Translations under genes and position numbers: made by a program
Assembly: GCA_947179485.1 (NCBI GenBank)
Contig: OX359245.1
Location: 52,997,067 to 53,061,066 of the forward strand
DNA length: 64,000 nucleotides
From: Allacma fusca
Lineage: Eukaryota; Arthropoda; Collembola; Symphypleona; Sminthuridae
Direction of reading: 5' to 3'
Part shown: piece by piece, positions 34,246 to 43,507 of the stretch
Layout of the letters: every line of letters begins with the position of its first letter
Position numbering within the stretch: position 1 is the first letter of the stretch
Notes under the pieces: generated by a model
The model's database searches: none
Seen by the model: the letters and a program-made list of their open reading frames with translations, nothing else
Told to the model about the DNA's origin: nothing

Positions 34246-36429
34246 CAAGGCTATAGATAGTAACAGGTTCGGACATAGCGTATGCTGAAACAACCCCCTC
34301 GATGTGACGTCATCAAAAGTCATTTCTTACTACACATACTACACAAGTATGTAAACAATTCTCAAAATAGAGTGAATAAGATTTTTAATTATTTTCAAGT
34401 ATTACAATTAAATTTAAAATTAACCCACAACAACAACAGAGCTATTAACAAATTGTTTCCTTTTCACAAAATTAATCCGTGGCTTCTGCTTTTTAGCAGG
34501 GAATTAGTTAAGATTAAAAATCCCAGCTGACACTTGCGTTTCTTGCTGTTTCTGTAAATTTGGATCTTGCTTATTCCATGAATGCCTTTAAATTGAATAA
34601 CGACACCGTGTGAAACTCCATGTGAGCACCAAATCCCAACTTATTATTATTTTTGGAATAAAATTGAAAACAGGAAGTTTGGTAAAAATCTCTTCGTCAA
34701 AAGTCAACTTGCTCGTTCGCCTTCATAAAGTTCTGTGTTATTGCAGTGGAATTTGCAAATATTCCTTGGTCACACGATAGGTTTTAGTACTTAGGTACTT
34801 GATTGTCAATGCCTTTGAAACATCCCCTATGCTCCAGTTGACACTTTTGTGACCACTAATTAATTTGGCTTGGTCGGGGGAAAGAGATATTTAAGTGGTT
34901 TGTGTTTACTTAATGTAGCTTTTATACTTAGAACTTTAGAATCACACAAATAATCATCACGATTTCACTTCTCTGATTTGAAATGATTGATTGAAGTTTC
35001 TTCATGAGCTAATTTTGATCACCTTGAATTTGTTATGCTTTACAATAAGTTGTTAATTTCATCTCTAATTTTTTTTTGTAGACAGTTACTTCGAATTAAT
35101 GAAACTGGTTGAGTTCTGAATGGAAACACATTGGGAACGGCCGTTCTTTTTAATATTTTTTAGGTGTAAAATCCAAAAATAAAATTTTTAAATCTCAGAC
35201 ATAATCACTTTCACTGAAATGATGTGAACAAATCCTAGCTGTAACACAATTTAAGTTCTCTTTCCTCTTACACTTACCAACCCAAACCATACCTAATTGA
35301 GAATTTTTAGGGAACTGGTGACTCTGTTTGTGACTTGAACTCTGTTTAATATTTTAATGTTTTACATTCCGCTATTGCACAAATAAAGTTCACATTAAAT
35401 AATTTTATTTGCTTCTTTACACGGATTGTCAATTAGAGCTACTTGTGGGAACGAAAAGTTTGATCCCATTCCCGAACCCGATCCCGAAAATCGGGTCATC
35501 AATATTTTCGGACTCAAACCCAAACCCGTTCCCGAAATACTGGGATCAGGTGCACAAAAACCCAGATATTAAATATGCTTCAATCGTTGATCTCAAACCC
35601 GATCCCGATCCCGAACCCGAAATCAGATAAAATTTGCTCCCAATCCCGATCCCAAAACCCTTGAACCCGGACTCGTTCCCGGGACCAGTGCAGTTAGTGT
35701 AAATCATTTTTTTTCTTCGCATTTTTATTGATTTAGCAATACTTATGCATGCGTACCATGCAACAATAGATTTAGGCACTATTAAAAATGGTCATCAAAC
35801 TAAACGTCTGGTCTGCGTTGCCGAAAAAGCTGCAGGAAGACTGCTTAAACGATTCCCGCTATGAGTTTTGCAATGACTTTCATCTTGCAAGTTAGAGTAG
35901 GCGGTAATCACTACTATGCGATCCCAACTGACAATATGCGAAACGGCTCAAGTCGCTTATGTAAAATTATTATCTCAACACTTTAAAGAGGGAAGCAAAT
36001 CCCGCTGAGGGTATTTTTTCTCCGTTAGATGGATGCGTAGTTCCCGGGAACGTGAAGCGTGTAACGGGTGTGGGAACGAAGATGTTCCCGGTTCCCGACG
36101 GGAACACAAATACCTTCATCAAGCTTGAACCCGTTCCCAAACCCGGTCCCGATCTCGAAATCCCGGGTCTGCTGAGCATGTTCCTGAACCTGGTCCCAAA
36201 GTATTTGGGAACATTAATTAGACACCCGAACTCGAACCCGTTCCCGATCCCGAACCCAATTCCCGGGTGTATCCCGATCCCAAAAGTAGCTCTATTGTCA
36301 ATTAAAAACAAGTAGAGCGCTCGCTGAGATCACTTTTACTGACGTCACAGTCCCCTAAGTTTGTCCACCTCTCCGCCCTATTCATTCTTACATGCGATGT
36401 GGCCGAACCTGTTACTATCTATAGCCTTG
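34246..36429. mobile_element. Non-autonomous hAT-like element with 27-bp perfect inverted ends
   Basis: Starts CAAGGCTATAGATAGTAACA and ends with its perfect inverse; 27 bp match exactly before the first difference. Perfect 8-bp target duplication TACGGTTC at 34238-34245 and 36430-36437. CAAGG fits YARNG. Unlike most of the set it has no short-word vocabulary of its own; the CCCGATC block inside belongs to a second element at 35434. It inserted into the duplicated upstream region of copy 5. No transposase frame. Confidence 0.9.
35434..36294. mobile_element. Non-autonomous hAT-like element, CCCGATCCCGAACC-rich (nested)
   Basis: Ends TAGAGCTACTTGTGGGAACG and, inverted, TAGAGCTACTTTTGGGATCG; perfect 8-bp target duplication TTGTCAAT at 35426-35433 and 36295-36302. 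Both outer thirds are CCCGATCCCGAACCCGTTCC words, the centre AT-rich. It lies inside the element at 34246. No coding capacity. Confidence 0.9.
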
Positions 36430-36530
36430 TACGGTTCATGCATCCCCTGATATCTGTGTACTTCAAACCACTGCATCAATGCAAGCCAAGTTTAAGAACT
36501 AGACCCGTTGGAATTCCATGTTTGCAACTT

Positions 36531-36550
36531 GAGGTCAATTCAGTAACTCA
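36531..36550. promoter_or_regulatory. Diverged GAGGTCA palindrome, copy 5
   Basis: GAGGTCAATTCAGTAACTCA; the first half-site is intact, the second has lost a C. It lies 1036 nt from the ATG because about 700 bp of extra DNA (roughly 36600-37330) sits between it and the promoter. Confidence 0.4.
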
Positions 36551-37440
36551 AAAACTCAATATACACTATTAGAATCCTCCAACCAAGTCACACTGTTATT
36601 ATGTGTTAGGGATGGCAATGGCAATATGGAGTAAATAGCGCTCATATCTGACATATGAAGTTCCAGGATTTTTGCAACTTTTGTCAATAATATTGCAAAA
36701 TCGTTGGCAAACTGTACAGAAATTTGTAAAGCCTTGTATCAACTTCGTTTAAATATATTGTAAACTATTGTGCGGTTAGAAAACTTTTTTGTGGGCAACC
36801 ATGGTTTAGGTTAAAATTTTCGGAAAAATAAATAAATTAAAATGGAAAATTCTACATATAAAAATGTATAAAATAAGAACATGGATATTTTAAAATGATG
36901 GGATAAGAATCTTTTAATTTTGTATACACTTATGTATAAATTAATATACTATTCATAAAATTCTAATTACAATAATATGATTATTATTTATATTTATCAA
37001 TTCCTTTTGACGACGCATGCCGGATCATGTGTGATTTAAATGTAATTACTGTTAAAGATTATATGTTTGCTCATAATCACCGAAAATAATACGACTTTTT
37101 CAGTTATTATACTAGTATTATCTCTAATGACTCTCCTGTCTTGGGGATATTTTGGGTATCGCCTGTAATCACCTAAACTGCTTTTGACGAGACAGAGAAA
37201 ACCAATATACTAAATATACCGTCGACTAAATTTTAAAAGACATCATTTTCATTTCGTAATCCATGCTTTTTAAACGTGATCTGCATTGAAAATGGTACTT
37301 TTTAGAATTTAGTCAACGAATACTGATATTTTCCCACCCCTTTTCTGTATCTTCACCAGATATACCAGTGAACGTTTTTAACTATAAGCAAATGCAAGTA
37401 TCCATAATAAAAACGCTGCATTAGCAACAGGATCTGCGTG
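36551..37440. other. Extra DNA inside the copy 5 upstream unit
   Basis: Upstream homology to the other copies is lost at about 36600 and returns at about 37335 ('tctgtatcttcaccaga'). The intervening sequence is AT-rich and probably an insertion; I could not define its ends. Confidence 0.45.
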
Positions 37441-37460
37441 GAAAACATAGCGGTCAAACG

Positions 37461-37468
37461 TATATAAG
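37461..37468 (+). promoter_or_regulatory. TATA box of copy 5
   Basis: TATATAAG, 106 nt before the ATG at 37567. Confidence 0.75.
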
Positions 37469-37566
37469 ACCCAATGTTTCTTGCAACTTCTAATTAAGAG
37501 ATTAATTCCCCTTTGAACAGTGAACTTCATTTTGTTAGAAACCACTCCAACAACAAACAGTCAATC

Positions 37567-38586
37567 ATGCACAGCATCATTGCTGGCATAAATGCAATTA
37601 TTATTGCAAGTAGTGTGCTAACAATAAGCTGCGTTTGCAGCTTACCCACTCAGCCAATTGGAGCCGACCTGGATATATTTTCCTCCACCCCTCAACCATT
37701 GCCTACATGTTTTGAGCCGTATCCACACCCACACATCGGTGAAATAAGAAGCATACATAAATATGCTGTCGATTCGGAGGTACGTACCATTCATGTTTTT
37801 TTCTATTTGAAAATTGTATGGAAGTAATGGCCATGTTTGTGTATTGCATCGTATTTCTAAAATCTACAGGGTCGGCCCTGCTTTGAATCCTACAATGAAT
37901 CTGAGATGCGTCGTCTATTGGACAAAACTAATTTCGAAAGTAACTATGTAAATGTGACTGCAAAAAATTGCCCGACGTGGCCTCAAATGAAGCAATGTTT
38001 CCGGGATCATGTCAATAGTCACAAATGCAGTGAGGAGGAAAGACAGCGCGTTGTGGATTCCGAATTTGTGAATTCACATATTATTTTTGCCGAGCTGTTA
38101 TGCAATCCTGAAAGGGCTCAGTACTTTCGGAACTTATGGAAAAGTTAGTTAAGTCGGCTAAAACCTTAATCCAATTATGGACAAGCCTAATAATTATTAA
38201 GATTTTGGTGATCAAGATTTTTTGGCAACTTCCTACAGATGCGCTTAAGGCAGGCCTCTGCGACTGTATTTTTGGAAAAGAATTCCACGAGCTGTCAGAG
38301 GAGTGCGATGCTACGAAATTTGATGAGCATGGACACCGAGCGCCTTTTAAGTAAGTTATCATTGAAGAATGACTAGCAGTAAAACAATTTGTAGTCATGA
38401 GATTTTACTGTAATACATTTTAAGTAAATTTATAAATGCAGGGACCTGGGTCTATTTTTCGAATGCATGAAACCTGGGGTGAGAAAATGCGCCAAAGGTG
38501 ATAATGCAAAGGAAATCAAATTGGTTCAGTTATGGGAAGATTATGATCGAGCACTTCAAGATACACACCTGGCTTTTTGGAACTGA
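37567..38586 (+). CDS. Secreted Cys-rich protein, array copy 5 (intact)
   Basis: Exons 37567-37779, 37870-38143, 38239-38350, 38442-38586 (744 nt, 247 aa). Borders are GT-AG, with a weaker GTTAGT donor after exon 2. Signal peptide MHSIIAGINAIIIASSVL is two residues longer than in other copies (extra TIS before C). Core motifs: 'CPTWPQMKQCFRDHVNSHKC', 'LLCNPERAQYFRNLW', 'GLCDCIFGKE' with one extra cysteine, 'FECMKPGVRKCAKGD', ending in AFWN. All frames are open, so it is probably functional. Confidence 0.85.
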
Positions 38587-38717
38587 TTCCTTGTTCAATT
38601 TTATTTCATCCCACTATTTCGACTTCCATGTTATTAGGCTTGCGTATTTTTGTGGTAATTGTAACACAACTGCAAAAGTAAGTCATGTGTGCAAATTCTC
38701 GTAATTCGGATAACTAC

Positions 38718-38760
38718 AATAATTAGCAGTAAAATAATAATTATTTTACTGCTAATTATT
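38718..38760. repeat. 43-bp near-perfect palindrome
   Basis: Arms AATAATTAGCAGTAAAATAA and its complement around three central bases, about 130 nt after the copy 5 stop. Could form a hairpin in the 3' UTR or act as a terminator-like or RNA stability element; function unknown. Confidence 0.8.
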
Positions 38761-39936
38761 ATGCTCTGAAAATAAATGGTCGCTACTTGCACAATTGTAC
38801 GTTTGCACATCAGTTATAATAAATTGTCGTCGAAATTTTAATAGTTCACATTTAATTTTTAGTTCCGTAACGAAGGCAAAGTCTTTATTTTCTAAAATTT
38901 CCATTTTAAAATTTTATTTGCTTACTATTATTATCTGAGCACCCTGGTAGTAGTACATATGACTTCCCTTGTAATCAATAATTTTCTAATACTGTGTTTT
39001 TAAATAACGATTCTTAGTCATATTACATTGATTATTAACACTATGAATAAAATATTTGTCAAAAGGAAACATATGTAAATACATGTTGAAATTAAAACGA
39101 TATTAAAGTTTACTCTGTCCTATCCTGATTCCTTATACTCTCACTCCTATTAAATAAGAACCAAAGTCTAACTTAATTGATTTTGAGTTCATGTAGTTCC
39201 CACACTTAGGACACCATAATTTAGATATATAATTAACAAGTTGTTACGTTCAAAGTATACCAGAATTCAGGGCATCAAATCAGGAAAACTTCCAAAAGTA
39301 AGCTGAAATCATATTTGTGCTTTAATTTCCCCGTCCCCACATATTTTGAAAACATTTTGCGGGCCATAATTGTCTAACAGCAATATAAACTTTACACAAA
39401 ATTTCCCATCCTGGGCGATGATACGTTGATTTTAAATGGGTCATTTTGTATTTTTTGGGGCAAACTTCTATACTGCCCACATATTTCAAAGGCGCGGGAA
39501 CGACGACGTTCGATTCTGCTTAGCGTGACAATTTTACCATTCATAAGAATAATGACTACCTCAATATAATACGAGCGTGGGAATATCCGACAATTCCATG
39601 GGGAGTCTAACAGGAGCACGTACAATGTTACCATCGGAATGATTCACATTTTCAATTAAAAAATAAAAATTGCCTCTCCCACAGGGTCAACTCAATAAAT
39701 ACCATTATTTAAATACTCACATCCACTGCTTGCATATCCAAATGCATGCCATGGTAAGTACAGTGACACTGAACAGCAATTAATATAACAATAATATAAA
39801 GCAATATGTTTGATTGGATACATGAAGTTATCTGTAATGATGCGGATCATGCATCTGGAGATATCTGCGTAATTCAACCACTACACTGTAAGTCGTGCTA
39901 AATCATTATCTCTTGGACTTTCCATATTTAGAACTT
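38761..39936. other. Intergenic between copies 5 and 6
   Basis: AT-rich; no supported gene or repeat. From about 39830 it joins the duplicated upstream unit ('gatgcggatcatgcatc'). Confidence 0.4.
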
Positions 39937-39958
39937 GAGGTCAACTATACGTAACCTC
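39937..39958. promoter_or_regulatory. GAGGTCA...TAACCTC palindrome, copy 6
   Basis: GAGGTCAACTATACGTAACC + TC: both half-sites conserved but the spacer is two bases longer than elsewhere. 297 nt before the ATG. Confidence 0.45.
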
Positions 39959-40127
39959 AAAACTAAACATTTGCGTCCTCAAATCAAAACCTATTCTTCA
40001 TCTTCACCAGACATTTTTTCCCAATTTCTTCTTTATCTCAGCAAATGGGAATACCCTTAATAAATAACTGCTTATAAATAGCATTTGTCGTAATAAGCAT
40101 TTGCGTCAATAGCAGCATGGTCAGTAA

Positions 40128-40135
40128 TATATAAG
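40128..40135 (+). promoter_or_regulatory. TATA box of copy 6
   Basis: TATATAAG, 106 nt before the ATG at 40234. Confidence 0.7.
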
Positions 40136-41136
40136 ATCCAATGTTTCTAACAGCTTCCAATCCAGAGTTCCATTTCTCACTGAACAGTGAACTTGGATTT
40201 TATTGCACTAATTCCTACAGAAAACACTTAACTATGCACAACAGCATTGCATTCCTAAATGCAATTATTATCATTGCAAGCAGTGTGCTAAACCGCGTAT
40301 GCAGCTTGCCCACTGAGCCAATTGAAGCAGTCCAGGAAAAATTTTCGACAACTCCTGAACCATCGCCAACATGTTTTGAACCGTATCCGTATCCATACAA
40401 CAATGAAATAAGAAGCATTCGCGAATATGCTATCAATTCAGAGGTAATGAATATTGTCTTGTGGGTTGAAATAATATATTTTATGGGGTATTGATCATAT
40501 ATGCTTGTAACTTGCAATGTGTTTCTAAAATCCACAGGGTATGTCGTGCTTTGAAGCCTATAAAGGCTCTCCCATGAACAACCTGCTAGACAAAACTAAT
40601 TTCGACAGGAACTACGCCAGAACATTGTCCCCCTTGGCCCCAAATCAAGCAATGTTTCCTGGATCATGTCAATGGTCACAAATGCAATGAGGAGGAACGA
40701 GAGCACGTTGTGGATTCTGAATTCACTAGTAGAAAGCCCTGCTCAGCAGGGATAATTACTTATAGGTTCGGGATACTCTCACATAGACGCTAGAATATGC
40801 ATGAGTATAATGAGATTTAAGACTTGAAATATTAGAATAATTCAAGCAATATATCATGGTGAAGCGCACTTGGGAACTTCCCACCAAGGCCCTGCTCATG
40901 CCCCATGCTTGACCTGTAGATCGCGGCTGGGAGTTAGTCCCGCTTTAACATACAAATGTTAATTTATCCTTTAAAAATTTCCTTAAATACAACATTTGTT
41001 GTAAATATTTCATTTCTGCCATCAAGTATTTTTCCTTGATGTTCAGTATTGACAATTTTGACTTTAACTTTCTTCCATGAGGTATGTTCCTTGGTAATTG
41101 TCCATATGTAAAACCTGATTGAAAAACCGTGTGAAC

Positions 41137-41290
41137 CAATGGGTCTCTACTACTTTCCACCTTTGGTTAAACCAGTGGGACACCTGGACTTTCCACCCTT
41201 GTTTAACACAATGGGTCTCCTCTACTTTCCACCCTTGGTTACACCAATGGGTCTCCTCTACTTTACATCCTTGTTTAACCCAATGGGTAA
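41137..41290. repeat. 36-bp minisatellite
   Basis: About four units of CCAATGGGTCTCCTCTACTT + TCCACCCTTGGTTAAA with small changes, inside the insertion in copy 6. Confidence 0.8.
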
Positions 41291-41943
41291 ACAACACGTC
41301 TCAAAGCAGTTTTAAAAATGGGTAAATCCAAATAATATTAAAATAAAAGTTCGACAATAGCCAAGGAAAAGTTCCCACAATACTTAAACACACAAAAGTC
41401 CAACTATGTATATGCGGAGAAACCTCAAGACAATTCCCAAAGCAAGTGTAAAAATATCCGTAAATCCAAACATAAAAGTTCAACCATATCCAGAAAAGTC
41501 CACACTATTGAAAATCCTCGTTGTAAATGCAGAGCGATGAAGGAGAGAAGTTTTAAGTTTTGAGTTTCGACTGGATAGAACGATAGAAGCTTCGGCTCGC
41601 TGGCGCTGGCCTGGGTTTGCTGTATAGACCACCGAATTACTTCGCTATATAGTAGTATATAAACCGGTGGTATATACATACATCAAGCCGAAGCTATATT
41701 TGAGTGCGATGATGCGATAGATAATGCAGGAGACAGGAGGAGGAGCGGAGTAGCGGAGGAGGAGAGTCGGAGATCGGAGATTGATTCCACTATAGCCGCT
41801 CCGTAGTGTACTACTTCACTATATATCAAACCAAGCCGGTGGTATATACAGCAAGGAAGCAAGCTGAGCAGCACTGAGCACAGCGAGCTGAAAAAGCTCT
41901 CCTCTGCGACAGAGTTTCAGCTCGCTGTGCTTGTGCTTCTCGG

Positions 41944-42342
41944 TAATGTTAGGGAAAAGTGATTGTCTCTCTCGGGACTGAACAGGGAGTGGAGAGAGTG
42001 CAGTGAGAGTGGGACTGATATGTATGAAAACGGTTGGGACTGAGAGTGAGTGGGACTGACGGATTGAACTAATTCAAGTGCATGGGCTGAGCGGGACTGA
42101 TGCGCATACAATATTAAGCAATTTTTAAGTTTTAGCGCCATATATTAAAGCCCAAGGATGGAAATTAGCGCTATTTTGTATCCTTGGGGACTGAGTGGGA
42201 GTTTGACCAAGGAGTTTATTGGGACTGAGACTGAGTTGGACTCACACTATAATAAGCAAGGACTGAGTGGACTGAGTGTATGTTAGCCCTTTTGGGACTG
42301 ATCGGGAGTGGGAGTGACGAACTGGGAGTTTACCTATCATTA
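41944..42342. mobile_element. Non-autonomous hAT-like element, GGGACTGAGT-rich
   Basis: Ends TAATGTTAGGGAAA and, inverted, TAATGATAGGTAAA; perfect 8-bp target duplication CTTCTCGG at 41936-41943 and 42343-42350. The 399-bp body is almost wholly GGGACTGAGTGGGACTGA words. No coding capacity. Its target is the palindromic sequence of the larger insertion. Confidence 0.85.
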
Positions 42343-43168
42343 CTTCTCGGCTTGCTTGATGTATATACCACCGGCTTGATCCAAGCTAACAATTATACTA
42401 TGCACGACGATAAGACGATGAGAGAATTGCTTATGGGAAATATGTACTCTTGCCATCTATTGGTGTTTGTGGAAAGTAAATGAAGCAGAATAGCGCGTAC
42501 GTCGCTTGTGGAAAGCAAATGAAGCAGAGGAGCGCGTACAATGAGTGGAGTATTGCTTATGGTATATATGTACTCTTGGCATCTATTGGTGCTTGAAGCA
42601 GAAGAGCGCGCAATATGAATAGCCACAGACTCCATCAAGTGGCCGTTATAATGTAGAGATAAATATACGTTTGGTAATTAACGATCTGCTATGCAATCCT
42701 GTAAGGGCTCAATACTTTCGAAACTTATGGGAAAGTAAGTAAAGGCCGATAAGGCAAGGTTTAATTGTCCTAATTACCAAGTGTAGAATGGGGGTTTTTC
42801 ATGAAACTCAACAAATGTTTTCCAACAGAAAAGCTAAACGAGGGCCTCTGGGACTGTTACTTTGGGGAAGATATCCAGCTGTCAGAGGAGTGTCACAATC
42901 AGTTTGATGAACATGGACACCGAGCTCCTTTTAAGTAAGTTCTCATTGAAGAATTGCAAGCAACAAATCAATTGGTACTAATAAGAATAATATAACATCT
43001 ATTACATAAATTTATAAATGCAGGGATCTGGTTCTATATTTCGACTGCATGAAACCTTTGGTGAGAAAATGCGCCAAAGGTGATAATGCAAAGGAAGTCA
43101 AATTGGTTCAGTTATGGGAAGAATATTATGGAGCGCTTCAAGATACACATCGAGCTTTTTGGAACTAA

Positions 43169-43507
43169 TTCCTTGTTCAGTTTTATTTCATCCGACTATT
43201 TCGACTTCCATGTTAGGCTAGTCTATTTTTCTGGTAATTGTCACAACTGCAAAAGTAATTCATGTGCGCGAATTCTCGTAATTACCACAATTACATTTAT
43301 TGTAATGCTCTGAAATTAATTGGACGTTTCTTGCAAAAATTGTTTTTTTGCACATCAGGTGTAATAAAGTCTCATCGAAATTTCTAAATTGCAATAGTTC
43401 AAACTTAAGTTTGAGAAGGAAAAGTCCTTATTTCTAAAAAGTTTCATTTTAAAATTGTATTTGCTTACTATTTGCACCATATTTTCTGGGAAAAGTTTTA
43501 GTTTGAA
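43169..43507. other. Short intergenic between copy 6 and the decarboxylase
   Basis: Convergent 3' ends: 3' UTR of copy 6 and then the stop codon of the decarboxylase on the other strand at 43508. Nothing else seen. Confidence 0.5.

Larger units (their letters stand above)
40735..42661. mobile_element. Composite insertion in exon 2 of copy 6
   Basis: Boundaries are set by loss of homology with the other copies. The left end begins CACTAGTAGAAAGCCCTGCT with a CCCTGCTCAGCAGGG hairpin; the right end near 'gttataatgtagagat' has no clear inverse, and no target duplication is visible. Inside are a 36-bp minisatellite (41137-41290), an inverted pair of 'tatataccaccggcttga' segments (about 41650-41690 and 41825-41850 against 42357-42385), a hAT-like element (41944-42342) and a duplicated block 'tatgtactcttggcatctat' (42440-42480 and 42560-42600). 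Confidence 0.55.
40234..43168 (+). pseudogene. Secreted Cys-rich protein copy 6, broken
   Basis: Exon 1 40234-40443 is open (MHNSIAFLNAIIIIASS...). Exon 2 starts at 40538 but has lost about ten bases after 'NFDRNYA', shifting the frame, and is cut at about 40734 ('gattctgaattc') by a 1.9 kb insertion; it resumes at about 42662 and ends at 42734. Exons 3 (42829-42934) and 4 (43024-43168) are well preserved, with the family motifs 'LWDCYFGEDI', 'FDCMKPLVRKCAKGD' and end FWN. The promoter is intact, so a transcript may exist but no full protein. Confidence 0.85.

Noticed and set aside
40735..40930. snRNA or tRNA-derived element (a 'attacttatagg' start and a GGTTCGGGAT phrase)
   Set aside because: Resemblance to U1 or to a tRNA B box is short, and no consistent fold or A box could be made.
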